Shown: piece after piece, positions 22,268 through 33,560 of the stretch | How positions within the stretch are numbered: position 1 is the stretch's first letter | Layout: each line of letters opens with the position of its first letter | DNA from: Cristatella mucedo | Lineage: Eukaryota > Bryozoa > Phylactolaemata > Cristatellidae | NCBI GenBank assembly: GCA_009760855.2 | Contig: WPIO01000015.1 | Span: 1,712,501 to 1,776,500 of the forward strand | DNA: 64,000 bases | Direction: 5' to 3' | The notes under the pieces: model-generated | Told to the model about the DNA's origin: nothing | Seen by the model: only the letters and a program-made list of their open reading frames with translations | Database searches by the model: none | Position numbers and translations under genes: made by a program

Positions 22268-22740
22268 AACTTAGTAAAGTACAAATGCAGAAAATCACCA
22301 GTCCACGCATTAAATTGAAACCTGCTGGTGATCGCGCCTTCAATTTGTATGCACCAGAAGTCTGGAACTCGTTTCCTGCTTCTAGCACAATCTGTATTTA
22401 CTTAGCACCATTGAAGTTTCAGTTCAAGTAAATTTCCTTTCATTATTGAGTGAACTTGATTTACTTTTTTGCTCATGTGTGCTTTGCCTGCTTATCTGTG
22501 CATGATTCTGTGCATCTTATTAGCCAGGATGTTTTAAGTGGCGTCCTTACAATCTCTTCTTGTAAGCTTGGGTATGCTGTGCAGGCATAGTGCTTGTGTG
22601 GGCTTTTGCATGCTCGTCTAAACAAGATATCTATGCATGGCCTAAGCCCTAGGTTACTGCTCACCTGCAGCGAGTTTTAAATCACCTAAATTGAAAATTG
22701 TTTCTCTTAGGGTGCTGCACATGACGTATTATTACTATTA
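22268..22740 (+). mobile_element. LINE-D 3' end, distinct family
   Basis: The plus strand reads PAGDRAFNLYAPEVWNSFP, the terminal GDRAF...APxxWNSLP block of non-LTR reverse transcriptases, but clearly different from LINE-A and LINE-B. A decayed untranslated part and an ATTATTACTATTA tail follow. Its 5' end meets the 5' end of the LINE-A copy head to head. Confidence 0.6.
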
Positions 22741-23463
22741 AGACACTTGAAATCGTCATCCCACGTTTAATCCTTTGGGCCAATTCGAGCAAGACTCCAG
22801 TGAGTCACTCGAAGCCAGTAACAATTGCGCCTGTGCAAACCGTTGACTCGACAGTGCAGTAAGTTATGTACTATGTACATGACAGACTAAGACACTGCAA
22901 ACAAATGCATCCCCATGGAGTAAGTTATCGATTGACTTGGCAAACTGTAATCAAATGTAAGCACGACCTATTGGCAGGTCCTACTTATCACTGGGAATCA
23001 GAAACATGGTGTTCGATGGATAGAACCCCTTTCAAAAGACAGACAAACAGTGACTTTCAGTAGAGGCTTGGTATTTGTGGCTGTAACTTTGATTGCATGT
23101 ATTTACTCTCTACGTAGATGCGAAAATATGAGTGCAAAAGGGTGCATTCATAAGGCAGAAATGGGGGATGGAAATTCAGTGGCTAGCAGCTCTATCCCCA
23201 TAATACTGCCAGTGTGGATATAAATAGGGGTGTCGTGGATAGATGCACATAAGGTTGCCATGGACAACCCTGCAGAACGCAAGTTAAATGTGCCGTAGGC
23301 TCTGGGCTGTGCCCTTGTCATAGCAACAAGCTGGTGGGTGCATAAGAGGAAAATGTAGATAGCGTAAATGTGACTGAGACAGGTGGCTGGATTTATCTGT
23401 TACCGAACACACAAAGGATATCATTTTAGTATACAGGATAGCCCGTTCCTTTGGCTTCACGAG
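22741..23463. other. unassigned stretch
   Basis: No gene or repeat was supported. On the minus strand this would be either intron or the 3' untranslated region of the cryptic gene. No canonical AATAAA was seen close to the possible stop. Confidence 0.35.
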
Positions 23464-23552
23464 TTAAATCGATGTCTCCATCACCAGAGGCTGAAGTCCA
23501 AGCCAGCCATCAGTTTCATCATCGGAGCTTGCGCATGCGAATTGCCCAAAGT
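23464..23552 (-). CDS. candidate exon of the cryptic gene (phase 1; terminal or internal)
   Basis: The acceptor is ACCTGTTTGCTAG. The frame reads FGQFACASSDDETDGWLGLQ and then either stops at TAA (23464-23466) or splices at CTG|GTGATG, ending the exon at 23485 in phase 0. The second choice joins in phase to the exon at 20410. Both are consistent with the upstream exon ending in phase 1. The acidic, serine-rich composition would suit a linker or C-terminus. Confidence 0.45.
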
Positions 23553-24075
23553 CTAGCAAACAGGTCGCGTGGCTACTGGCATATCGCGAGCTCATAAAGA
23601 TCTACCATTCCATACAATGAATTGCATCTCCATATTTACTCTTGGAAAGCCCTAAGGAGTAAGTGACTACTACGCCAGAGAGATTTCTATAGCGCACTTA
23701 AAGCCAGAGTTGCAACTCAATCGGTGGCTAGCTAAGTACAGATCAGTGGCCACTTTGAAGGCAACTGGCCAGCAGTGGAAATTGGTAGAAGCCAAGAGAC
23801 CTGAGAAATGAAAAGTTGCAGAACGCAGTTCTCTTTAGTGTAGTTGGGAAGCTAGCAGCATTAAAACAACTGAATTATTGATTGCCTATTAGCCAGTAGC
23901 CTTTCGAGTCTAACTAAATGTGCGAGAACTGTATTCAAAAAATAATTACCAGCTTAGCTTCATCTCATTTTTTGCTGCAAAAAGGTTGAGATCGTGGGGT
24001 GGGGTTCATGTTTGCTATATTTTAGGGACACAACTCCACTACTACCATTCTGCTGGATAGGCTTAAATGTCTCAC

Positions 24076-24189
24076 CTGATAAGTTACCCCAACTGTTTAA
24101 AGCCTGTTGATCGTTCAATACATCTAAGCACAATTTCGTGAGAACGTCGTTTTCAGTAGATGACCTGTACTTCACTCTGTTCAGTTGGA
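24076..24189 (-). CDS. candidate exon of the cryptic gene (phase 1 to 1)
   Basis: The acceptor is GATTTTGCAACAG and the donor is the consensus-like TCAG|GTGAGA. The 37 full codons include QLNRVKYRSSTENDVLTKLC and LNDQQALNSWGN. Its entry phase matches the exit phase of the exon at 26550. Confidence 0.55.
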
Positions 24190-24239
24190 CTGTTGCAAAA
24201 TCCCTTGTCACTACAACAGGAGCAGGAACATTTGGACTC

Positions 24240-24410
24240 CATAATTATGAATTTTCACTATGCAATGCAATTTTACTTTACATTCTTCTTGGGTAGTAAG
24301 TGTTATTTTGCAATTGCTCGTGCCCCTAAAGTATAGAAATGACCATTTCTTCCCACAAACTTTTCTTAAAGGAACAGGACAGTGATAAATCTGAAATGCA
24401 TTTATTTTCC
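24240..24410 (-). mobile_element. element X, 3' block only
   Basis: Matches the non-coding 3' block of element X: reversed text with CCCCTAAAGTATAGAAATGACC and CCCACAAACTTTTC, as in the copies at 10.7, 26.2 and 33.3 kb. It lies in a candidate intron of the cryptic gene. Confidence 0.5.
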
Positions 24411-24819
24411 AAAACATTGTAGATATAGCTACGGCCAAAAATCCGATGCAAAATTAAGAGATCATATATTTGTATAAACTATAGTTGTGTACATAATCAC
24501 ACTTATAAATCATACTCTAATCAAATTTGAATCGTCATAAAATATAAAACGGTTAAGTATTTGATCTGAGTTTGTGAATCACTAAACAAAGTCGTTTAAA
24601 GTATGGTATTGATCTGTTGTTCTATGCATTATCACATCCAAGTTATTGTTACCTTCCTTCTTGATACTTTCCAGTAATATAAATAGCATGAATGCAGGAT
24701 CCTTACTCCTACTAGTTCAGTTTGTTCTTGCTGCCTAAGTCGATATATGCATTTTCTTGAGATGGCATCAAAAAGCTCCAAGCATCCAGCAGTCGCATTT
24801 TGCTACTTCTGTGGCAAAT

Positions 24820-25045
24820 GTAATAATAATAATAATCATCATCATCAATCATACTGTATTGTGCCCTCAGAGAACCTAATTTCTTTATAGGCACTTTACA
24901 TATGTTGCAAAGGAAGCATGATCGAATGGTTAGTGGTAGCATCCTTAATGTCAACAAGCATAGCATGGTTAGAGGTGACATGCACAGGGTCAGCCTGCAA
25001 GTATGGTTAGCAGCAGCATGCACAGTGTCAGCAAGCATGTCAAGA
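24820..25045 (-). mobile_element. LINE-A 3' end
   Basis: Reversed ATT tail (AATAATAATAATCATC), reversed hairpin, and the 3' untranslated block with the repeated GCATGCT and CTAACCAT motifs seen in other copies. Truncated before the coding end. Confidence 0.7.
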
Positions 25046-25139
25046 CAGGAGTGAAAAACAACTCAACGGAAGTATCTCTTCAGTACTCGTCTCTTTCTCT
25101 GTCTAACTCTGTGTATTTATAAGAGGATTACTGCAGCAT

Positions 25140-26295
25140 CAATGCCTTGCTGGATGCTCTGAGATGTAATAAGTCCTGCTTGGAGGTCAGTGGACATTTC
25201 GAAATGGTGGCACTCCTGATTTGTCTTCAATGTGGCATATCAAGTTGTCCTGCTCTCTCTCTCTCCCCCCTCAATCACCCTGCTCACTACCATTGCCTAG
25301 ACTGGCCACGGCAGATCGAGTTCTCTATGTGGGGGAGCATCAATTTCAAGTGGAAGCCACTGGTGGACTCCATCCAGCAATCTGCTGATGCCAGCACTGT
25401 ACATTAAATTGGGCCTTAAGAAAAAAATTTGTCACGACCCTAGATAATGAGTCTGCATACTTCGAGCCTCTTCAAAACTTCTTCCGCAAGTTGTATGAGG
25501 CAGTGTGCAGCATACCCTTTGTTTGTATGGTGCCCTAGGGGAACTTAATCTCTATCCAGGCCCTTTGTGAGTGCCACAAGGCTCGAGCCCACGACCTTGG
25601 TCATTAAAGTATGCCAGCGTCAAATCGGAATGGTACAAAAACGATGAACTTGGGGAGCTAAAATAAAGAAGATTATTGAGTGCAGTGATTGCATCAAGAA
25701 GCTCACTAGTAAGGAGATGGCTGCTTAAAGCAGATTTGTTAAAGAGGCTGTTTGGAGCTTCCTAGCCAGTCACAATAAGGAAAACATGAAGAGTGGGTTA
25801 AAATTATGCTGAAGAGCTACTGCACACTAGGCTGTAGGATGTTCTTAACATGAGAGCTTACTTGGACGAGGACGAGCAAGGCGAGTGCTTCCACCAGGAT
25901 TTAGTTAACTTGCCACTTACAAAGACAGTATAATAAGAAAATGGTCTGAGAGTACATCTTGGTGTCGGTCCGTAAAAGTGATTTACAGTAGTCGGCAAAT
26001 CTCGATTAACTACTCATTTGAAAATAGTCAGTGGTTTTTTTTGCATTACTTCAGTATACAAGTATGTTAATTCTGGTTTATTTGTTATTTTCATTATACT
26101 AAATTTGATCCAAACGATTTAGCATAGCAAATTCGTCCACCTTACATTAGACATGTGCAAATTGCAAATGTATTTTCGAGCTGGTCACGAAACCCAAAGT
26201 TGTGGGAAATAATTAACCTATTTCTGTGCTTTTGGGGCATAAGCTCATGCAAAATAACACTACCTACGAACTTGCGTTACATAGTGGCACCCTCG
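25140..26295 (+). mobile_element. element X, degraded copy 1
   Basis: The plus strand reads VSGHFEMVALLICLQCGIS, then PALYIKLGLKKKFVTTLDNE, and further on LDEDEQGECFHQDLVN. These correspond, in the same order, to blocks in the copies at 32-33 kb and 62-63 kb and to a protein repeated in many invertebrate genomes (motifs GLQGG[FY]TK and EQGERFHQD). Frameshifts, stops and a SINE fragment at 25520-25612 break it. The non-coding 3' block is at 26150-26290. The function of the protein is not known to me. Confidence 0.65.
25520..25612 (-). mobile_element. SINE-I fragment inside element X
   Basis: TTTGTTTGTATGGTGCCCTAG...CTTAATCTCTATCCAGGCCC, then GCTCGAGCCCACGACC: the reversed SINE-I tail and B-box region. 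The element X frame resumes after it. Confidence 0.65.
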
Positions 26296-26394
26296 TGATG
26301 CTGCTCATAAATGCATAAAAGCTTTTAATCACTTGATTGGGATGGATTAAAAGATGTAAGCCGATGCGATCAAGTCTGTTGGCAACCTAATGTG

Positions 26395-26500
26395 CACCGA
26401 AAGCTACCTAGGCTTTGAGTGCGCTATTAAAAACTCTCTTATGTAACACTCACATAGTCTTTGTGACTTTGTGGAGTTACAGACAGAAATATACACTGAT
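26395..26500 (+). mobile_element. LINE-B 3' end fragment
   Basis: GCTTTGAGTGCGCTATTAAAAACTC, CACTCACATAGTCTTTGTG and TTTGTGGAGTTACAGACAG match the last 100 bases of LINE-B. Its tail repeats are decayed. Confidence 0.65.
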
Positions 26501-26549
26501 ACTATTAGATTCATGTTTCAACATAACGTTGGTGGCTTAAAAAACTTAC

Positions 26550-26906
26550 TTTCTCTCACTGCCTTTCCTTTTTCTGCTACATTAAGGTGAGCTGATCTAC
26601 AGGCAAGAAAATAATCTAGGAATGTCTGACCTTCGCTAATACCTTTGTGCTCATCCAAGAACAGCTGGTAGGCAGTCCTGCGGAGCATTGCCGGCAAGGG
26701 CCGGTTTTGATAGGCCACCGCCAGCTGCATTCTGAATTGAGGATGCCGGCGCAGAATACTCGTGGCTCCATCGAGTGACAGCTCAACAATCGCATCCGTC
26801 CAAGTCTCAGAAGCAGCTCCTGCCAGTCGCTGGTTGGCGATCTCGATTCGAAGATGGTTTTCGAGTGTATTCACGACAGCCTTTGCTGCAGTGGTACACG
26901 TGCTGC
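26550..26906 (-). CDS. largest exon of the cryptic gene (phase 1 to 1)
   Basis: The 357-base exon is bounded by acceptor ATCTGCTTGCAG and a near-consensus donor AAA|GTAAGT. The 118 full codons are open and strongly protein-like: TLENHLRIEIANQRLAGAAS, WTDAIVELSLDGATSILRRH, QFRMQLAVAYQNRPLPAMLR and RTAYQLFLDE. The stretch NRPLPAMLRRTAYQLFL loosely recalls the start of Rab-GAP TBC domains (a proline-x-x-leucine-arginine turn before a tryptophan or tyrosine helix), but no arginine finger or further TBC motif is visible, so this is only a hint. Its minus-strand frame continues a little past the donor to a stop, as expected for intron read-through. Confidence 0.6.
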
Positions 26907-27180
26907 CTGCAAGCAGATGACAGGATAACAGACATAGGAGAGAGCGACAGACAGAAAGTTACCAGGAGGACTGCTTTTGCCACCCCAACGATGCAACAGT
27001 AATTAAGAAGGCCATTTGCCTTGCTACGTGAACCTTGCACGCCGGCTTACGTTTTTATGGTAGCCTAGAAAAGACTGGCCTTGCAAGTTAAGTAACCAAA
27101 ACAAAGAGCTGCTAGATGAAAACGAGCTGGAACAGATCCATACGAGCAGTGAGAGGGAAGGCAGTGACTTTGAATCATAC

Positions 27181-27357
27181 CTTGACTAACGCTTCAGGAA
27201 TGGAATAGCAAAACCGACCGCGGCCCATCGTCTCTTCAGTGAGGAGTACAGCCAGTGGAAGAGACACTAGTACTTCCACTGTCCACATTCACTCTAAAAT
27301 TGCCACCAGCCAGCTGTCAGCCGACAAAGCCACACTGGTAGTAACTAACCTAAAAAG
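27181..27357 (-). other. ambiguous exon-like stretch
   Basis: It has a strong acceptor (TTTGCCTTTTTAG) and a good donor (CAAG|GTATGA), but each frame across it carries at least one stop, and no phase fits its neighbours. It could be a decayed exon or an assembly error region. It is not included in the gene model. Confidence 0.2.
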
Positions 27358-27699
27358 GCAAATGATTAGTATCGAATGAGAATATATGCATAAACTGCAT
27401 GCATGACCACATTTTCAGTCGTCTGTACTAATGATCATTTTTGTGAGAGCTGTGCGAAGATTTTATTAAGAGTAAGCTGGAAGGAAGGAGAAACATGCCT
27501 ACCTACACGACAGAAAAAGGCTAATCAAATACTTGGCTAAGGGCTGCACTCAAATGAATCCTAATTCTTAATGTACTGCCTTTATAGGATTGTATCCAAC
27601 TAGTTATTGTTGGCCATTACTAGCCTCTTCTTCTCTAAAACTCATTGCTCCATCGTCTTCATGCTTAATCTTTGTCTCCTCTCCCCTTGGGGCTTCCCA

Positions 27700-27978
27700 T
27701 TCTTTCTGTCTATCTGTCTGTCAGAGTGTCTTCTTCTCTCTTTCTCTCTCTATCTCCTCACTTTTCTTCTTCCCATTCTCTTATTAGCTGTCAGTCCTGT
27801 CCTCTTTCTCCAGCTCTCTTTCTGTTCTCTGGCTGCTCTCCTGTCCCTTCGTGAGTGTCTTTCGTCGTCCTTTACTCGATCTCCATCTTTCCTGATTCTC
27901 ACAGTATGCTTTCTCATTCTCTCCTTCCCCTCTTTTCATACTCGCGTTTTCTCTCTCATCTCCCTAGAAGGCAATCTC

Positions 27979-28046
<68 letters not shown>

Positions 28047-28198
28047 TCTCTCCCTCTCATTCCTTCCATCTCTTTCTCTCTTTGCCTCACTTGCTGCTTC
28101 CTCATTACCTCTTCTTCAATCTCTCTTCTTGCTCTCTCTCTCTCTCTCTCCTCTCATCTTTCCCCCTCTTTACTTCTTCTCTCTCCTGTTTCTCCTTC

Positions 28199-28281
<83 letters not shown>

Positions 28282-28355
28282 CTCTCTCTATCTTCTCTTT
28301 CTCTCCGTCTCCTGTTCACCTCTCACTCTCTCTCCCCCTCGTTTCAATATTTTTC
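27700..28355. repeat. (CT)n-rich region
   Basis: Pyrimidine-rich DNA on the plus strand with two long (CT)n runs (27980-28045 and 28203-28276). Long serine-leucine frames across it are repeat artefacts. It lies in a large candidate intron of the cryptic gene. Confidence 0.9.
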
Positions 28356-28844
28356 TCCACACATCAGCAAGGAGCAGATTCAATATGATCAGCGCAATCC
28401 TCCTTTGCAGACTAGCCCAGACGATACTTCCAAGTCTTTACTCGTGGTAAGAGGAAGATCATCCAATCCAGTAGAGCTTTTAACTGTCTGTCATTTTCAG
28501 ACAGGCTACGGGGTTGTGCAAAACTACCGGTTGCATGCAAGCTTTGAGAAGATAAACTGACACCCAGCTCAGAGGATCCATTCTCTGCTAATATGTACAG
28601 TATGAACTAATTAACCAGTAAGCTGTTGCTATCGGAGAACCATGTATGTCCTAATCGATAAGTAGCCGAGCTGTCACTACTCCCAGAGCCTCAAACAGCT
28701 GAATGGATATACAGTGCGGGTCGGGCTAAAGGAATCAGCTATTTATTAGCAGAAGTCTCTGAAGACCGGATGTTCATATACAGAGACCATTGACAATGCG
28801 ACGAGACAACCCGATGCAATTTTTCCGACAATAGTTATACTAAG

Positions 28845-28935
28845 TCGTTTGTATTGCACCTTAAGAGAACCAAAGTCTTTATCCCGGAGCCCTTTGTAAC
28901 TCACTGTAAGAGAAGCAATAAGCAAGAGTTAATGA
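28845..28935 (-). mobile_element. tail fragment of a third SINE/LINE-like family (C)
   Basis: GTATTGCACCTTAAGAGAACC then AGAGAAGCAATAAGCAAGAG and TTAATGACAAGCA. The same order recurs at 42637-42735. The hairpin part resembles the LINE-A tail but the inner part differs. Confidence 0.5.
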
Positions 28936-29028
28936 CAAGCAAGATTTCATCCTTGGTCTATCATGCCAAACCACATGAATATGATGCTAAAACAAGGATG
29001 CAAAAGCAAACAAGCAGCATGCATACAC

Positions 29029-29071
29029 CAACATAATGAAAAGTACACGAGAACACACTCCGGGCTGCAGG
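29029..29071 (-). CDS. tentative micro-exon of the cryptic gene (phase 0 to 1)
   Basis: A 43-base segment between acceptor AAGTCCTAACAG and a weak donor GTTG|GTGTAT. It reads PAARSVFSCTFHYV and has exactly the phases needed to join the exon at 29977 to the one at 26906. Small size and the weak donor make chance possible. Confidence 0.25.
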
Positions 29072-29199
29072 CTGTTAGGACTTGAAGTTAGTAATAGTTA
29101 GTGTTATGCACCGAATCAAGCAAAAGTATGCATGAAAGAGCTCGGAAACTAAAAGGCAAGTTTGCTGGGGTGTAGGGAAAGCTGAGTGGAACCAATGAA

Positions 29200-29460
29200 T
29201 TTTCAGCTGCGACTAAATTGTCCAGTAGCATAGGATTAACGGTACAGTCTGGGACTCCCTTAATAAGGGGAATAGTAGCAATCTAGACTTAATGTCACAA
29301 ATTTGTGAACTAGTATCGCTTTAGCAATTTTGTCTAAGCAGGCCCTGAATTTGGCAATGTTCCGCAGCTGAAAGTGAACCAACTTGACAGTGGAGGCAAT
29401 CTGCTCATCCTATGACAAGTGGTGTTTGAATATCATGCACACATTATGGGCAGTCGTCAG
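29200..29460 (-). mobile_element. LINE-A internal fragment
   Basis: Reversed text matching the LINE-A thumb region: TTGTCTAAGCAGGCCCTGAA, TTTGGCAATGTTCCGCAGC and CTTGACAGTGGAGGC. Both ends are lost. Confidence 0.6.
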
Positions 29461-29574
29461 ACAAGTAATAGATACAAAGATGGCTGAGAGAGGAATGCTG
29501 TCGCTAGCCCGGCCCCTCCAAGGAAAGAGAGAGGTATTCTGTTCTGACCCTGCGGCCTAAGATAAGCATTTATT

Positions 29575-29665
29575 GGACACCTTGCTACAGGCATCAACTG
29601 AGTGGAGACAAATCCAACCAGGAGCAGAATTTGAACCCCATGCCTACACAAACTAGACTCTGTAA
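29575..29665 (-). mobile_element. tRNA-like SINE fragment
   Basis: GAATTTGAACCCCATGCC is the complement of a B-box-like GGGGTTCAAATTC. The surrounding text does not match SINE-I or SINE-II well. Confidence 0.35.
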
Positions 29666-29976
29666 CACCAAACACTAATGCTGTGTCTACACTAGCAAAC
29701 GCTCGAAATCGAGAAATCAAAGAACTTGAGAATACGTCGTCAGCTTTGACGGGTAATGGGTGGGCAGGGACCATGGCCGACCGGAGGGATTTGATTTTCG
29801 TAGTCCTGGATCAAAGAATTAGCCGGCGGGCAACTTCTTGGTGGTAGATCAAAGACTTTTGAGGCAGCCAACCAATCAAGAGCAGCCCCATAAAAGCAGC
29901 ACGGATAGAGCCTTTACAGACGTATTGCATTAGAAGTCCGTTGTGTAGGATTGTAATAGTTCTGCTTCCTCCTTAC

Positions 29977-30134
29977 ACTCTTTTCCATTAGTACTATCTC
30001 AACAGCAAGTGGCAGTTCCTTTTGGGTAACAGGCAGCAGATATGTGTCCATGGATAGCCGATGGTCCATTTTCATTTGCCGCCAAACAAGAAACTGTATT
30101 ACCTCCATACTTCCGCGATCTCTCTTGTTACCAA
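29977..30134 (-). CDS. exon of the cryptic gene (phase 1 to 0)
   Basis: Bounded by acceptor CATCTGCTCTTAG and donor AGT|GTAAGG. The 52 full codons include GNKRDRGSMEVIQFLVWRQM and DTYLLPVTQKELPLAVEIVL. Its entry phase matches the exit of the exon at 30923. Confidence 0.55.
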
Positions 30135-30238
30135 CTAAGAGCAGATGTACTAGTCACCTCTCGACAACAAGGCTAATCTCGACTCTGAACTATAGCACAG
30201 TGGAGACGTGGCTGATTCGGCCCTAGTTCAAACTGCCG

Positions 30239-30367
30239 AGCTGGGTTGGTCCAGCGGTTAAGGTGCTCGCCCCGACTAAGGTCTGGCTGAGGTCGTGGGT
30301 TCGAGCCCTGAGGCATATGTGAAGCGCCTGAATAGAGATTTAGTTCTCTTGGGGCGCTATACAAATG

Positions 30368-30403
<36 letters not shown>
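30239..30403 (+). mobile_element. SINE-I, short form, with (TA)n tail
   Basis: Full SINE-I with A box, B box (GTGGGTTCGAGCCC) and hairpin tail. The AATTAT end has grown into about 28 bases of TA. It lies in a candidate intron of the cryptic gene, antisense to it. Confidence 0.9.
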
Positions 30404-30406
<3 letters not shown>

Positions 30407-30922
30407 CAAGAAAAGTTCACAGATGTCTCGACACCAAGCATTTGCCATTGAAGACACAGCTTTAGTCATAGCGATGACCCTCTCCCACAGCTATTCTTCA
30501 TAATCAGCCAAGATAAGGGGTATGCCTACAGAGTGAAATGGCAGCATTCCACCTAGTGTGAGGCAAAGAGAAAAAGCTAAAACCATCTGTTCTCACAATC
30601 CGAATTCTGAAGAAATCAATGTCATTAACGTAAATAACTGTCCACAACCTGGGTCCCTAAAGCTCTGATTTCAAACTTGTGTTGTCTCGTCTTTTGTTTT
30701 GTAGCAGGTACAATAATCCACATCGGCAAGGAATGCTGAATTTACTGCCTGAAATACTTTTAAAGACTCCTGCTGCATCGTAGCTCTAAGTCCAGATCGA
30801 CATTGGGATGAACGCATTCTAACCGTTGACAAACAGTGTAGGCACAACGCATTTAAATATGAGCAGTAACCTTCAACTGGTCATGCCTGCCTTGCTAATT
30901 GCAATCGTTCAAAGCCACTTAC

Positions 30923-31061
30923 TTTTTTCCACAAGGGCGATAGCTTCGACCAAGATAGCATTCTTTAGGTTGTCAGAGAGCTTATCAAATGTAGTGGAAT
31001 ACCATTCTGCACATAGGCGGTCGATTTCAGGTAGCAGTTTGTCCACCAACCGCTGCCATTC
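30923..31061 (-). CDS. exon of the cryptic gene (phase 0 to 1)
   Basis: It has very strong splice sites: acceptor CTCTATCTTCACCCTCTTAG and donor AAA|GTAAGT. The 46 codons (EWQRLVDKLLPEIDRLCAEW, then FDKLSDNLKNAILVEAIALV) form a regular amphipathic, helix-like pattern. It is open only in this frame among the phase-compatible choices. Confidence 0.65.
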
Positions 31062-31810
31062 CTAAGAGGGTGAAGATAGAGGTAGATCATGGCCCAAGCA
31101 GAACTGCTTAGCTAGTCGGCAAAGAGTAGGACTAGTCGCTAGCAATATCCAACTCAATATCGAGAAAACTACTCGAGCACACTCACACACCCGTGCCTGG
31201 CACGCACGTGTACACAAGTGCGCACTCAGAGCATGAACCAAACCCGCTGGCTGCTCAGTTCTAGCAGCCAGAGTGCAGCAGCAGCACTCACTACAGCCAG
31301 TCATACTAGGAAGAACCCAAACAGTTGTATACGAGAGCCAGGCTTCTGCATTTTGGCTCCTATTATAATAGACTTCGGTTTTTGTCCTTGGGCAGAGTGT
31401 TTTCCTGATGTTTTATCCCTAAAATAGGAGCTTTTGCATCACAAAAACTTTGCTTCTGTGGCTAGAACAACAAGGTATTTTAACATTCTCCGGCTATTTA
31501 GCTATTTAGCACTGTGCAGGCATCACGTTCGCACATTTAGCACACATTACTTAGCTACCGGCATTAGTGAGGCTAGGGCAACAGTAAAGGTATCTTAAAA
31601 GAACATTTAGCTTACAATATTTCAGAAAACATATTAGAACATATAAACATATAGACTAGCCATATTTTACTGACATTGGCTTTGGTTTAAGGTTTCGTAG
31701 ACTCAGGAGATGCACTTTGCTATTGGAGTGAACAATGTACCAAAACTAGAACAAAAAAGTACTCCGTGAACTGTACTTCTATTAAGATGAGCAAGGCCTA
31801 AAAAACATAC
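31062..31810. other. intron of the cryptic gene, no repeat recognised
   Basis: AT-rich sequence with no clear mobile element or open frame. Only a short CA-rich patch was seen near 31180. Confidence 0.4.
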
Positions 31811-31869
31811 TTTTGCATGCTGGTCAGGGATCAAAGCAAGCCTCTGGTTCCTCATCACACACGCGAATG
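31811..31869 (-). CDS. exon of the cryptic gene (phase 1 to 0)
   Basis: A short exon between acceptor AAGATTTCCCTTGCAG and donor AAA|GTATGT. It reads FACVMRNQRLALIPDQHAK, with exactly the phases needed between the exons at 33561 and 31061. Confidence 0.5.
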
Positions 31870-32029
31870 CTGCAAGGGAAATCTTGAAGGTAAGGTGAAC
31901 AATAGCTGCTTGCTGGAAGGAATTTCTTACACAATATTAGGCAATGTTAAAATATCGACCTAGTACCGATATGTCCGTCGTCCTAGTACCACACTGCCCT
32001 AAGCTCCCCATCACCAAACCTCCGGATAA

Positions 32030-33400
32030 GGATCGGCCATCTTCAGGAAGCAGTAGCAAGTCAGACAGCGAGGACGATGTTTGCAGATCCAGCTCAATTT
32101 ACTGATGCGCCTGAGGAGAGACAGCCATCTTTTTCCAACTATTGAGACCTAAGCGATTTGATCTGAGACCTTGGTCTTACCTAGTCTGATCCTAAACCTC
32201 TTGACATCTAGGCTCAGGGAGTGGTACTTGATGGATGAAAGTATAGCAGTAACAGATCAGAGAAAGCATCATCAACTGTTTTCCAATTTCTTCAGTCGGC
32301 AAGACGGGTGGTGCTTCTGAACGGAGTGACCAGTTCATTTGAGGCAATGGGAATCACCTGTAGCCCATATGAATGGGACCTATTCATAGACAGTTCATCC
32401 TGGAGCCTCAAAACCATGCTGTTTCATAACAGAAGTAAGTACTCATCTCCACCTATGGCTCTCTCTGTGCACCTCAAAGAGACTAAACTAGTGGAAACAT
32501 ATTGCTGGGTGCCTTCCAGTATGGTGACTATGGCTGGGAGGTCAGCGGATACTTAAAAACGGTGTCATTCCTCATGGGTCTCCAAGGCGGTTTTACAAAT
32601 GTTTTTGTTTTATTTGCCTATGGGGCACCCGGGACACTAGGGACCGCTATCTCCAAAGGGATTGCAACAGTGGGCCGATTTCTTTGTAGGGAAGAATGCA
32701 ATCAAGCGTGAGCACAGTAAAGGAAGATGCTGCAGCCGCCACTGCACATAAGGTTAGGCCTCGTCAAGCAATTATTCATGGCAACAGGCAATAGGTCAGT
32801 GGCATTCAAGTACCTCCAGCATGTATTTCCACAGCTATAATAGGCAACGGTCAAAGCCGGTATCTTTGTCTTACCACAGATAAAGAAGATCTTTGAATAT
32901 GACAAATTCGCCAAGAAGCTGAACATAATGGAGAAAGCAGATTAGAACAGTTCGGTCATAATGGTTCACTTTTTTCTGGGCAATTAAAATGCTGAAAACT
33001 ATGAGCAGCTGGTTCAGACTAACAAAAACGACGATACCAAAATGGGTTACAGAACACCTCTCGAAGTCCATATCCTTTAGACTCATCTCAACAATGTCAA
33101 GAAGAACACTGGAGCTTGAACGTGTTTACCGTGGACAGTATAACAAAAGCATGATCGGAACTGTGTTTGGGGGCTTCTTCAAGAAAGCGATTTGCAGAAT
33201 AGCCACATCTAGAACATCTGATCTCTAATCTCTAATCCCTTTTGAGTAGCCAATTTTGTACAATCGGTCAGTTTTCTTACCGTACGTGGGTTAAATTCAA
33301 GTTACTCAATGTCCTGGCCACAAATGCAAAGTGTGTATGGAGTAATTGTAATTTTCTTTACATTTGAGCCATAGCAATTTGGAAATAACACTTACAACCA
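32030..33400 (+). mobile_element. element X, degraded copy 2 (most complete)
   Basis: The plus strand reads, over several frames, LTSRLREWYLM, SNFFSRQDGW, EAMGITCSPYEWDLFIDSSS, LKTMLFHNRSKYSSPPMALS, VHLKETK, LMGLQGGFTN, KAGIFVLPQIKKIFEYDKFA and KKLNIMEK, ending GGFFKKAICRIATSRTSDL. The conserved non-coding 3' block follows (33270-33390). This order matches a multi-copy invertebrate protein of unknown function. Frameshifts and stops show a dead copy. It is antisense within an intron of the cryptic gene. Confidence 0.7.
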
Positions 33401-33560
33401 AGGGACAAAAATTGCAATATATAGTGTCATGGTTTCGGAAGCTATATAGTCCGGTAACGGTTTTAGCTTTGCAGATACATGACAAATACTGGTGAAGCTG
33501 GTGCCTCAAAGCACGGCTATCGAGCACAGCCTCTGAGCCTATGCACAATAGTAATATTAC

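Noticed and set aside
27607-28560. 317-codon plus-strand frame rich in serine and leucine
   Set aside because: It is driven by (CT)n tracts open in all three frames. No domain, start context or splice support.
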